Assembly: GCA_947053345.1 (NCBI GenBank) | Contig: CAMRSM010000010.1 | Location: forward strand, 1 to 64,000 | Length of the DNA: 64,000 nt | Direction: 5' to 3' | DNA from: an uncultured Lachnospiraceae bacterium | GTDB taxonomy: Bacteria; Bacillota; Clostridia; Lachnospirales; Lachnospiraceae | Shown here: one piece after another, positions 26,907 to 35,131 of the stretch | How the letters are laid out: each line of letters begins with the position of its first letter | Position numbering within the stretch: position 1 is the first letter of the stretch | Made by a program: the position numbers and the translations under genes | Notes under the pieces: generated by a model | Database searches by the model: none | The model's input: only the letters and a program-made list of their open reading frames with translations | What the model was told of the DNA's origin: nothing

Positions 26907-29657
26907 ATGGACAGAAGCAGTAATTCCGTAAAAATTGAAAAAATCAGGCGTGCACTTGAGACGAAAAATTATGATTCCGCACTGGCGATAGCAAAGACCG
27001 TGGATTCCGCGAGGATAAAGAGTGCCGCGGATCTGAGTGTGGTCGCGGAGGCGTATGATAAAAATGGGATTTATGATACCGCGCTTGTTTATTATGAACA
27101 GATTTATTTAAAGAGCAAGACGAGGAGGATCCTCATCCACCTGATCAATCTATGCCTGAAACTTTCTATGGCGGATATGGCGGAGCTGTATCTGCGCGAT
27201 TTTTCGGAGATGGCTCCGCGCGATTTTTACCGTCACATTTTCCGTTACCATATCGACAAACTGCGCGGGGAGGAGATGGAGGTACTGATCTATGACCTGG
27301 AACAGTTAAAAGCGGAAAATTTTATGGAGGACTGGGCGTATGAGTTGGCAAAGCTTTACCATAGGAACGGACAGTCGGAAGAATGCATCGCAGAATGTAA
27401 TGATATTATCCTCTGGTTTGGCAGCGGCATGTATGTGGATCGTGCGCGGGGCTTGCGCGCAATCCATTTAAGCCGTCTTGGCAGGGGCGGCGGCACGTCG
27501 GAGGCGGGGATTGCGAAGGAAGTGCGCCGTCTGGTCGAAGAGGGCAAGGGCGTGCAGGAGTTGGAGGAATTCATCGAGGAAGTGACGATACCGGAGGGTA
27601 ATACACATTACTCGGAGGAAGAGTACAATCAGGAGCGTTTCGGCAAACCGGTCTATGAAGAGGAGGGGAAGGACGTTATCTGGAATACGCGCGAATTTGG
27701 CGCGATCACGGATGAAATGATACAGCAGCAGAATACGATGGACCTGCTGCGGGGCATGCAGGTGGCGGAGCAGCTCCGGATGCAGCTTGGGGCGGGATTT
27801 GAGATGGAGGTCGAAAAGCCGCAGGAGAACATTGCTGCCGAAGAAGACCCCGCGGTATCCGATAAGGAAGAAAAAGAAGACTGGGAAATTTTCGCGTCTC
27901 CAAGGGAAGCGGAAAATCAGGGGAAAAACGGGAACCGGAGCGAAACGAAGGCGGCGGAGGATGAGGCAGAGCGTGTCCGGCGGGAGGAGAGGTCGGCGCG
28001 TGAGCGCGATGCGGAGCAGGAACTCTACCGCATGATCGAGCAGGGCGAGAGTGAGGAAGAGCTTTCGAAGACAATCCGAAAACTGACAGGCAGTGAAGAA
28101 GCGGCAGCGGCGGATACCGTGGAAGATAAACATACGACCAAGAGGTTCCGCTTATGGGGAAGGGCATCCGAGAAAAAAGCGCAGAAAGCTGGAAACGGAC
28201 AGGAAGCAAAAAACGAAGAAGAAATGCGTGCGACTGCCGGGGCAGAGGAAGTGCATACGGCGGAATTTGTGCCGGGGGACGAAAAAACGGAGGAAGTGCA
28301 GGCAGGGTTATCCGTTTTGCGCGGTATGCGGGAAGACAGGACACAGACGGCGGTATTTGACCCTCAGGATGATGAGGCAGGCTCCGGGGACGTTCCGCCA
28401 AAAGAAGAGACAAAGCCAGCGCACACGGCAGAGTTTGCGCCGGAAGCGATAAGGCGGCAGGCGGCGGGAAAAACGGCAGGGCAGCGAACAGAAAGTGCCG
28501 CGGTACATAAACCGGTGTCCGAGTTTGAAACGTTCCGGACGGGGGCGAAAATTTTGGAAGCCCGCGTCGGGCTTTCCGGATTCGAGCAGAAAAAGGGACA
28601 GGCGGCACAAGGAACCGGGTCAGGGGAGAAAGCGGAAGAATTTTTGCCGGAAACGGCAGGGGACAGGAACCTGGGGGGACAGACGGATTCCAACCGGAAA
28701 AAAACAGAAACCGAGCCGGAAGACGATGGATTTGAACTGCGGGCTGAAGAGGAGCCATTGCCGGAGATTGATTTTGAATTTGGAGGGGAAGCCGAGGAGG
28801 AAGCGGGTCAGGAAGATTCCGCGGAACCGGAACCTCTCTATGAGTATCCGGAGGACATCACCGCAGATTATGCGGGGGAAGCCCCGAACCTGAATGCGCG
28901 CCTGAGAAATCTCGGTATGAAGCCGGAGGAATTCTTCGGCGGATTTTTGGTGTCAGCGGATGTGCGCCGCCAGCTGTTTGGCTGTATGGAGCATATCCTG
29001 ACAGGACGGGGTCGCGCGATCAATATAGTCCTGACCGGGCAAGAAAAAAGCGGAAAGACGACCCTTGCAAAAGCAATCGCGAAATGTACACAGGTTCTGG
29101 GCGGGATCCAGTCGCCCCGTGTGGCTCTGATCCGTGGGGACAAGCTCAACCATATTGATCTGGAGGCGAAAAAAGAGCAGCTGCGGGGTTCTACCATGCT
29201 GGTCGAAAAAGCAGCGTTTCTGAGTGTGGAGAAGACGGCAGAACTTTTGGCGCTGAATGCGGAACTTGCGGGTGAGACAGCGGTCATTTTGGAGGATGAG
29301 CGCAGCCGTATGAATATGTTTTTGAGAAAAAACGAAGGGCTGCTCCATGTTTATAATCATCGCATCGACCTGCCGGGCTGGACTTCGGATGATTTGTTTT
29401 TACAGGCACTTTCCATGCTTTACCGCAATGAGTATACCATGACGGAACCGATAGCGGCAGAATTTTTGGGGGCAATCCGGGACTGCATCGAAGAAAATCC
29501 GCAGAATGCCTATGATGCGGTATGCAGTTATACCGAGGGAGTGCTGAAAAGGGCAGAGAGGCGCATGGCGCAGATGCTGCGGGAGTTTGCATTGGACGGG
29601 GAGTATAAAGAAGAAGAACTTACCATGCTGCGCGCGGAAGACTTGTATGAAAGATGA
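26907..29657 (+). CDS. TPR-like protein with disordered middle and C-terminal P-loop ATPase
   Basis: A 916-residue protein in three parts. Residues about 1-190 are helical repeats of the TPR kind (DSALAIAKTVDSARI, then DTALVYYEQIYLKSKTRR). Residues about 230-640 are acidic, Glu/Ala/Lys-rich and probably disordered, with three short repeats HTAEFVP, QTAVFDP and HTAEFAP near 449, 479 and 505. Residues about 670-916 hold a P-loop ATPase with GQEKSGKTT near 709, a candidate Walker B VILEDE and a helical end. The TAxF repeats look like docking or phospho-Thr motifs (inference). It follows the ABC ATPase by 14 nt. ATG at 26907 is preferred; 26898 is possible. Confidence 0.75.
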   Translation: MDRSSNSVKIEKIRRALETKNYDSALAIAKTVDSARIKSAADLSVVAEAYDKNGIYDTALVYYEQIYLKSKTRRILIHLINLCLKLSMADMAELYLRDFSEMAPRDFYRHIFRYHIDKLRGEEMEVLIYDLEQLKAENFMEDWAYELAKLYHRNGQSEECIAECNDIILWFGSGMYVDRARGLRAIHLSRLGRGGGTSEAGIAKEVRRLVEEGKGVQELEEFIEEVTIPEGNTHYSEEEYNQERFGKPVYEEEGKDVIWNTREFGAITDEMIQQQNTMDLLRGMQVAEQLRMQLGAGFEMEVEKPQENIAAEEDPAVSDKEEKEDWEIFASPREAENQGKNGNRSETKAAEDEAERVRREERSARERDAEQELYRMIEQGESEEELSKTIRKLTGSEEAAAADTVEDKHTTKRFRLWGRASEKKAQKAGNGQEAKNEEEMRATAGAEEVHTAEFVPGDEKTEEVQAGLSVLRGMREDRTQTAVFDPQDDEAGSGDVPPKEETKPAHTAEFAPEAIRRQAAGKTAGQRTESAAVHKPVSEFETFRTGAKILEARVGLSGFEQKKGQAAQGTGSGEKAEEFLPETAGDRNLGGQTDSNRKKTETEPEDDGFELRAEEEPLPEIDFEFGGEAEEEAGQEDSAEPEPLYEYPEDITADYAGEAPNLNARLRNLGMKPEEFFGGFLVSADVRRQLFGCMEHILTGRGRAINIVLTGQEKSGKTTLAKAIAKCTQVLGGIQSPRVALIRGDKLNHIDLEAKKEQLRGSTMLVEKAAFLSVEKTAELLALNAELAGETAVILEDERSRMNMFLRKNEGLLHVYNHRIDLPGWTSDDLFLQALSMLYRNEYTMTEPIAAEFLGAIRDCIEENPQNAYDAVCSYTEGVLKRAERRMAQMLREFALDGEYKEEELTMLRAEDLYER

Positions 29658-29855
29658 ATTTGACGTATGATATGGGTGTGGGGCAGGTTTTCCCCATCCG
29701 TATCACTTTCGGGCGGTTATACCGCGCCAATAGTAACGGATGTTATAAAAAAAGAAAAAGTACAGTTTACAAGAGACTGCACAGGGTGGATATCTGACGG
29801 GAGGTGTTCTGTCCGTCAGATTTTCCATGTGATATTGTTGCAGACCATTGATGAA

Positions 29856-30022
29856 GCCGCCAGCCCGGACAGCGACCCGGAGCAAGCGTCACTGGCGTTT
29901 ATCTGCAAACGGCTCCGGCTGAATTACAAGAAGCTGTCAGGGAAGAAAAGAAATGGCTCAAAAGGATTTCTAAGAAGTCGGACTTGCTGAAAAATCCAAA
30001 CTCACAGCGGGGGAGGAAATAA
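29856..30022 (+). pseudogene. Truncated gene fragment, unknown family
   Basis: From about 29856 a plus frame reads like real protein (TGVYLQTAPAELQEAV, then KKWLKRISKKSDLL) and stops at 30020-30022. There is no start, and two TGA codons lie in frame just upstream. I read it as the tail of a deleted gene, probably from a mobile element given the neighbours. The rest of 29658-29855 shows nothing supportable. Confidence 0.4.
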
Positions 30023-30026
30023 GAAA

Positions 30027-30326
30027 TTGATAAAATGGAATTTATTTTTTTGGCAGGAGGATTTATACAATGAGTATGGATTTGATTTTTGGAAATACAA
30101 GGAAGATACTGCACATGACCATTTAACTGTATATCAGACAGCGTGTTGTGATGGCGGGGTAATGGAAGTTTTGGAAGTTCTTCCCATTGACGAGATTTTG
30201 AAAAAAGTGGCGGATTCTTTTTCTGGCTGGAATATACAGGGGGGAGGTAAAGATTTTGAAAAAGAAGGACATGGAGCATTTCAGATTTTTATGACTTCGC
30301 AAATCGTAAGAAGGACGGACAATTAA
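30027..30326 (+). CDS. Small hypothetical protein
   Basis: A 99-residue soluble protein that I do not recognise. Its composition is convincing for a real protein: VYQTACCDGGVMEVLEVLPIDEILKKVADSF, followed by GWNIQGGG. It has no ATG at the start; TTG at 30027 has GGGGGAGG ten bases upstream, and an ATG at 30070 is in another frame and gives only a short peptide. It begins just after the gene fragment ending at 30022 and opens a small AT-rich cassette of three genes. It could also be a truncated version of a longer protein. Confidence 0.5.
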   Translation: MIKWNLFFWQEDLYNEYGFDFWKYKEDTAHDHLTVYQTACCDGGVMEVLEVLPIDEILKKVADSFSGWNIQGGGKDFEKEGHGAFQIFMTSQIVRRTDN

Positions 30327-30390
30327 ATTGATTGATTTGCTGCCCGAATATCCACGACATAAATAAACTTCGTTTTGTCGACCAGTAAAA

Positions 30391-30414
30391 TTAAACTTAT
30401 GGAAGTTTAAGGAG
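30391..30414 (+). promoter_or_regulatory. Hairpin abutting a ribosome binding site
   Basis: TTAAACTT (30391-30398) pairs with AAGTTTAA (30403-30410), and AAGGAG at 30409-30414 overlaps its 3' arm. The hairpin could limit translation of the gene at 30421. It may be chance in an AT-rich stretch. Confidence 0.35.
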
Positions 30415-30420
30415 TTGTCT

Positions 30421-30957
30421 ATGACGATTGATGATTTATATATTGTTAATTACTGTCACCCTAGTTGCACGCCTTTGCTGAACATTATGCGCTTGCCAAA
30501 AGACGAGGCGTTTGCGCTGGCATATAAAATGGCTGGACAGAACAAGGATACTACTGCGTTCTACAGATTTGCAGATTTTGAGAATTATTATCCAAGGCGC
30601 TTGCAAACGGACAAGCTATTATATGCACGCTTTGTAGAACTCGGCGGTAAACCTTTGCAGGAACACCCTCTTTCGTTTGTTCTACAAGGAAGTGCTTATC
30701 TGAACGATTGGTTTGATAATGGAATTGTTACAAAGATACCGCTAAATAGTATTTCTTCTAACCATATTAGTTTTACATATGGTGATAGTATGGCTTCCCT
30801 TAAAAAGCATGGTGGGTTTACTATGCTTACAAAGGATATGCTTTTAAAGGTGATGTATGATTATAATGGTACTACAGAGGAATTTATGACCAATATTCAA
30901 AAACAATATCATTATATAGAAGTGCAGGTTTGGGATGACGAATGCGTAAGAACATGA
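30421..30957 (+). CDS. Hypothetical protein, unknown function
   Basis: A 178-residue soluble protein with no motif I can name. It is rich in Tyr and Phe, with NYCHPSCTPLLNIMRLP near the start and SFTYGDSMASLKKHGGFTML in the second half. The ATG has a clean AAGGAG six bases upstream. It overlaps the next gene by ATGA, so the two are translationally coupled. Base composition is clearly more AT-rich than the genes at 27-29 kb and 33-38 kb, suggesting acquisition. Confidence 0.75.
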   Translation: MTIDDLYIVNYCHPSCTPLLNIMRLPKDEAFALAYKMAGQNKDTTAFYRFADFENYYPRRLQTDKLLYARFVELGGKPLQEHPLSFVLQGSAYLNDWFDNGIVTKIPLNSISSNHISFTYGDSMASLKKHGGFTMLTKDMLLKVMYDYNGTTEEFMTNIQKQYHYIEVQVWDDECVRT

Positions 30958-31490
30958 ATAATTTGATATTAATAACTCCAACAAAAGAGCATGAATCGCA
31001 AGTAATGGAATTCCGTGAAGAAATGCTGAAAAACGGCGAGGGTTTTTATGGGTGTTCTGGTTTAAATAGTGTGTCTAGCTATGATGATTGGCTAGACTTT
31101 GAGGGGAGATTTAAATGTCTTGGTTGGACTCCGTCTGCTACATATCTTGGTATTCGTATTTCCGATGGTAAACTTATTGGAATGATAGATTTGAGACACG
31201 AACTTTCTGGCTTTTTGCTGAAATATAACGGTCAAATTGGCTACAGTGTTCGACCATCAGAGCGCAGAAAAGGTTATGCCTGTCAGATGTTGTTTCTTGT
31301 ACTAAAAAAGGCTGAAAATTTTGGCTATAAAAAAGTTCTTGTGTGTTGCAACAAAGCAAATGCTCAATCCGCCAGAGTGATACAAAAGTGCGGTGGTGCG
31401 CTTGAAAATGAAGTGGTTCACGAGTTCAGTCCTCCCAACAGACATGACATTATACAACGGTACTGGATTGAAACAGATTGTAATTCTTGA
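30954..31490 (+). CDS. GNAT acetyltransferase
   Basis: A 178-residue GNAT with GQIGYSVRPSERRKGYACQML as the core strand plus acetyl-CoA loop (R-R-K-G-Y-A) and NAQSARVIQKCGG as the later helix. The pattern is that of the many Gram-positive GNATs of unknown substrate, some of which give antibiotic resistance; that role is not shown here. The start by ATGA overlap at 30954 is preferred to the ATG at 30942. It shares the AT-rich composition of the preceding gene. Confidence 0.85.
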   Translation: MNNLILITPTKEHESQVMEFREEMLKNGEGFYGCSGLNSVSSYDDWLDFEGRFKCLGWTPSATYLGIRISDGKLIGMIDLRHELSGFLLKYNGQIGYSVRPSERRKGYACQMLFLVLKKAENFGYKKVLVCCNKANAQSARVIQKCGGALENEVVHEFSPPNRHDIIQRYWIETDCNS

Positions 31491-31738
31491 AAATTTGATA
31501 CCATTACAAATCCCGATTTGTTGATTAGAGTGGTAGAGAACAACGATTTTACGCTGTTTTCAGCAATAAAAGGCATAGAAAACACCACAAAAAACGCTAT
31601 TCAAATATCGTAAGGTTTGACTGCCATGGTATGCAAGAGGCTGATATGAACGCTCTCATGAATATTTTACTTGATTTTGGTTGCCCTCTATACGACCCAC
31701 AAATTTCAACGAGATTCGATTCTTGGACAGACAGATAA
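31491..31738 (+). pseudogene. Frameshifted gene remnant
   Basis: Two protein-like pieces lie in different frames: LLIRVVENNDFTLFSAIKGI up to a TAA near 31613, then FDCHGMQEADMNALMNILL and GCPLYDPQISTRFDSW up to TAA at 31736. A one-base shift near 31612 would join them. There is no start codon with a ribosome site. The first part is in frame with the GNAT gene directly after its TGA. Family unknown. Confidence 0.45.
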
Positions 31739-31780
31739 CAATTCCCATTTATCGTGGAGATAGCAAAGCTGGCTGAGCCA

Positions 31781-32331
31781 GTCAACGGCGGCGCATAAAT
31801 GCGCCGCCGTTGACACTCCTGCCCGCCTTTGCTGACAGGCAATCATGGAGGGAAAGCCTTAAAATGGCTTCCTGCCCATTTCAATTTTACAGCGAAAAAT
31901 CCGGCTGCTTTTTCGTGAGTGGTGTCCACAAGTTCGGGACATTTTGCCCCGAAGTCCGGCGTAGGACGAGGGCTTTCATATACGCCCTGTATGCTGACGA
32001 AACCAGTCCTGCGCCTGCGACTCCACGCAATCACAGCCCTGTTTTCCTGCCGCTTCAAATGCCCTTGCCCACCCCGGCGGCAATGGCATTTGAAGCGGCA
32101 ATGCCGACAGGGCGTATAACATACTGCACTTTGCAAGCAAAGTCGTGTGCCAAGGGGCAAGCCCCTTTGGAAACCCCAGACAACAAAACAGGCTCAATAT
32201 CTCACACTTTCCCGGTGTTTGATACTCAGCCTGTTTTGTTGTCAGCAGCCCCGTTTCGTGGTCTGCGTGTAGTTCCTTGTAAACTGACCTAAGACGGGCA
32301 AGAAACAATCTGCTTCTTGCCCGTCTTTTTT
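31781..32331. mobile_element. Non-coding scar, probably from an integrative conjugative element
   Basis: No normal gene is seen, but three long perfect inverted repeats are. They are a 16-bp stem with arms GTCAACGGCGGCGCAT and ATGCGCCGCCGTTGAC (31781-31814), a 16-bp stem GACAACAAAACAGGCT with AGCCTGTTTTGTTGTC (32179-32194 and 32228-32243), and a terminator at 32291. GC-rich and AT-rich blocks alternate. From memory, the minus-strand text resembles the non-coding region upstream of mobilisation genes in Tn1549-like elements of Clostridia; I could not verify this. No relaxase, integrase or att site is present. Confidence 0.45.
32291..32331 (+). terminator. Strong rho-independent terminator
   Basis: AAGACGGGCAAGAA (32291-32304) pairs perfectly over 14 bp with TTCTTGCCCGTCTT (32314-32327), and the T-run continues to 32331. 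It would end transcripts coming from the accessory patch before the convergent gene at 32428. Confidence 0.85.
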
Positions 32332-32427
32332 GTACCCTGTACGGCACCGCCCTGCCTGTGTTTGGCAGTAGCATTGTTTTTTATGGCAGATACCTCTGTG
32401 ACAGCCTTATTTCACGGCTCACCCGCA

Positions 32428-32766
32428 TCAGACGTGGAACCGGACCTGCATCTCATTTTTAAGTTTCTGCCCGCCTTTTGATTCCACGTTTTTCGTGATT
32501 ATAAGTATGTAGGACTCGTTTTGGGCATAAGGTTCAAGCGGCTCGATCTCGATGCAGTTGCTGACCGCATCATAACGGATGGAAGTCTTTAACGGATTAT
32601 CCGACGCGTCGGTAACATAAAGGTTCATATTGTTTACTGTCTCGGGGTTTAGCGGGGCAGTAAAAGAAATGCGCCATACAAATTTACCGGTGCGGAACTT
32701 CATATCCTGATGGATGATCTTCTGGTCGTTGCCAATTACGTCTTCGATTTCAACATACCTTGCCAT
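32428..32766 (-). CDS. Small Ig-like fold protein
   Basis: A 112-residue protein with the beta-strand spacing of a bacterial Ig-like domain of the SbsA/Big type: ISFTAPLNPETVNNMNLYVTD, then YILIITKNVES and a final MQVRFHV strand. No signal peptide is visible, so the location is unclear; secreted neighbours often use such domains as modules, but here it stands alone. The ribosome site is distant (AAAGG about 15 bases upstream). Function unknown. Confidence 0.7.
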   Translation of the reverse strand: MARYVEIEDVIGNDQKIIHQDMKFRTGKFVWRISFTAPLNPETVNNMNLYVTDASDNPLKTSIRYDAVSNCIEIEPLEPYAQNESYILIITKNVESKGGQKLKNEMQVRFHV

Positions 32767-32939
32767 TTTTCATCACATGCCTTTCTGCAGATTCTTTGTA
32801 TATCCATGTTTATCCATGCGCTCTTTGGCGCAAAGATAATGTCTTACGCTATTATATCATACTCCCCAAAAAAAAGGTAGTGTAATTTGAAAAAAGACAA
32901 TCCGGCCCGGAATATGGGGAAGAGGCATGGGAATGGTGG

Positions 32940-32968
32940 TGTACAAAGCGGGGCAGGCATGATATAAT
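32940..32968 (+). promoter_or_regulatory. Promoter upstream of the alpha/beta hydrolase gene
   Basis: TATAAT at 32963-32968 with TGTACA at 32940-32945 as a two-mismatch -35 box and 17-nt spacing. It would start transcription near 32975, about 60 nt before the ATG at 33036. Confidence 0.55.
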
Positions 32969-33035
32969 CTGCTTATTCTCTGGGGATAAAAGATGCTTTC
33001 CGGTGTGATGCAGGGAGATGATAAAGGAGGTACAT

Positions 33036-33914
33036 ATGGTCTGGGAAGGATATGAAATGGAAATCGGGAATTTTCAGGGACATGAATACGGTATCGTATT
33101 TCCGGGGGAGATGGCGGAAGGGAGACCCTATGTCTGGCGGGTGGAATTTTTTGGCGCGTTTCCTGCCGTTGATCTGGCAATGCTAAAAAGAGGTTATGCT
33201 GTTGTTTACTACCGGATTTCTGACCTGTACGGCAGCGAGGAAGTAGTGCGGCGGATGGCGGCATTCCAGCCGATGGTAGAGGAAAAATACAGGCTGGCAT
33301 CACAGGCAGTTTTATTCGGGTTTAGCCGGGGCGGGCTGTATGCGCTGCACTATGCAGCGAAATACCCGGAACGGGCAGCTTCCCTGTATTTGGATGCGCC
33401 GGTCGTGGATATTTACAGCTGGCCGGGCGGTTTTGGTTTATCAGAGGGAGCAGCGGCGGAATGGGAGGAATGCAGGGCGCTCTGGGACAGGACGCGGGAC
33501 GAGTACCGGGGGATAGTGGATTCCGCCATACGGACATTGCTTGCATGGGGTGTTCCGCTTATCATGGTGGCAGGCGGTAAGGACGAGGTCGTGCCTTATG
33601 CCGAAAACGGTGCGATATTGCAGGCTGCTTATGAAAAAAGCAGTGTCCCGTTCCGTGTTATCATAAAGCCGGAATGCGGGCATCATCCGCACAGCCTGGA
33701 CGATCCGGATCCGGTAGCCGGATTTCTGGAAGAAAACCGCGTGTTTCCAACGGAGGGAAACGCATTCCGCATCAATGACCAGCCAGCCGGCATCCGCTGG
33801 TTCTGTTGGTTCATGACAGTGCGCATGCCGGAATCGCGGCGGAGGCGGAAAAAATCTTTTCGGGCAGGCTTGCGTTCGGTTACGTGGGGACTTCCCCATG
33901 GCCGGGGACAATGA
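33036..33914 (+). CDS. Alpha/beta hydrolase, C-terminus probably frameshifted
   Basis: An alpha/beta-hydrolase with the nucleophile elbow GFSRGG near residue 90, Asp in GGKDEVVPY near 180 and His in PECGHHPHSLDDPD near 212, so the catalytic triad is complete. The start at 33036 has AAGGAGG five bases upstream. After about residue 245 the frame becomes Arg/Trp-rich and unlike protein, while a convincing coding pattern (HPLVLLVHDSAHAG) appears in the -1 frame. The true protein either ends near 33740 or once continued into the next frame. Specificity is unknown; esterase or acyl-transfer activity is possible. Confidence 0.7.
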   Translation: MVWEGYEMEIGNFQGHEYGIVFPGEMAEGRPYVWRVEFFGAFPAVDLAMLKRGYAVVYYRISDLYGSEEVVRRMAAFQPMVEEKYRLASQAVLFGFSRGGLYALHYAAKYPERAASLYLDAPVVDIYSWPGGFGLSEGAAAEWEECRALWDRTRDEYRGIVDSAIRTLLAWGVPLIMVAGGKDEVVPYAENGAILQAAYEKSSVPFRVIIKPECGHHPHSLDDPDPVAGFLEENRVFPTEGNAFRINDQPAGIRWFCWFMTVRMPESRRRRKKSFRAGLRSVTWGLPHGRGQ

Positions 33915-34948
33915 CAAACCAGAGGACACTCGCTTACTCTGATCCCTTAAATGAAAGCTTGTATGACTTTTTGTGAGCACAGATGGAAACGGGATATATC
34001 CTTTACGGGCAGAATGCGGACGGGGAGGAGGATGCGGGCGAAATCCCCGCTTTTATCAGGCAAGTGAAAGAGAAATGCCCGGTGCTGCGGCAGATATGGC
34101 TCAAACAAAAAAGTGAGGGACTTCCGGCGCATTTTCTTTCTGCCCTAAAAGAAAGTACCGTGGAATTGGTGGAGTATGGAAGTGAGCAGGAGCTATCCGC
34201 ATGGCTGGAAAACCTGGCACAGGAGGTGCTTTGTGGAAGAACGTCCGCGCGGCGCGATTCCTTTGACCGGGAATGGGCGGAATGGATGAATCTTTCCGTC
34301 ACGCTGCCAAGGAGGAAGACGGAAAACCGGATTTTGCTGGTGGGGGATTCCATCAGTGCCGGGTACGGGGAAATGGTACAAAGAAGAATGCCGGGGTTTT
34401 ATGTGGACCGCCTGAATACGAGCGAGGGTATCCATCACCCGAATTTCCTGCGGCTGTTGGAGATTGCCCTGCGCCAGTATCCGTATCGGCTGGTCCATAT
34501 CAACAATGGGATCCATCTGCATGGGCAGGACGTAAAAGAGTACGGCAAAAATCTGCAGCGGGTACTGTTTTGGATTCATCTGGTTTCCCCGGAAACAAAG
34601 ATTGTTTTTGCTGCGACGACACCGCTGAGCCGCCGCCTGGGGAAGGGGGAGATGGAAAAACAGGACATCGGCCATTTTTCTATGGGGGACAGGGCACCGC
34701 TTGCCGCGGACAGGGAAGACGGATATTGAGTGACCGATGAAAAAGGCTCGGAAATTTACCGGGCACTGAACGATAAGGCAAAGGAAATCTGTGCGGCATA
34801 CGGCATCCCGTTCAATGACCTGTACGGGCTGTGTGTCGGCAAAAACCTGCAAAAATCGGACGGGGTGCATTTTACGCAGGAGGGATATGTGGAAATGGCA
34901 GAGAAAACGGCGGATATGTTGAGGCGGGAACTTTCCGGTGGAAAATAA
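33779..34948 (+). pseudogene. SGNH/GDSL hydrolase reading frame broken by two TGA codons
   Basis: A single frame from 33779 to 34948 reads as continuous protein apart from TGA at 33974 and TGA at 34727. The first piece (HPLVLLVHDSAHAG to NESLYDFL) is of unknown type. The second, from ATG 33983, has the SGNH block I LLVGDSISAGYG near residue 120. The third, after the second TGA, has the block V DGVHFTQEGY with the catalytic Asp and His. A protein ending at 34729 would lack Asp and His and should be inactive. TGA is a normal stop elsewhere in this window, so decay by point mutation is the simplest reading. Confidence 0.65.
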
Positions 34949-34988
34949 GCGGGAAAAAGAGCAATAATGATAATCGCCAGCGAATAAG

Positions 34989-35048
34989 CATTCTTCCATA
35001 TAAACCTGGCAAGTTTCCATTTACGGCGGCAGGAGAATAAATTATAAT
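34989..35048 (+). promoter_or_regulatory. Promoter and putative AraC-type operator of the GH38 gene
   Basis: Operator 34989-35025: CATTCTTCCATATA, a 12-nt spacer, then TTCCATTTACG. The two TTCCAT half-sites repeat directly at 21-bp spacing, two helical turns, typical of AraC-family activators. The last bases form the -35 box TTTACG (35020-35025), followed after 17 nt by TATAAT (35043-35048). The same layout recurs at 39319, base for base in the flanks. Confidence 0.8.
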
Positions 35049-35131
35049 AATGGTGGAACGAGAAACCGGCCGCTGCGAGCAGGGGTAAGGGGATATTGCT
35101 TATGCCGCAGGATATTAGATCAGGAGGTCAT

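Noticed and set aside
31810-32374. Overlapping open frames of 105-160 codons on both strands in the ICE-like scar
   Set aside because: They cross the inverted repeats, have no ribosome sites and unlike-protein composition.
33974-34729. TGA codons as selenocysteine or recoded Trp
   Set aside because: TGA is an ordinary stop in neighbouring genes such as rsmA, no selenoprotein family matches, and decay by mutation is simpler.
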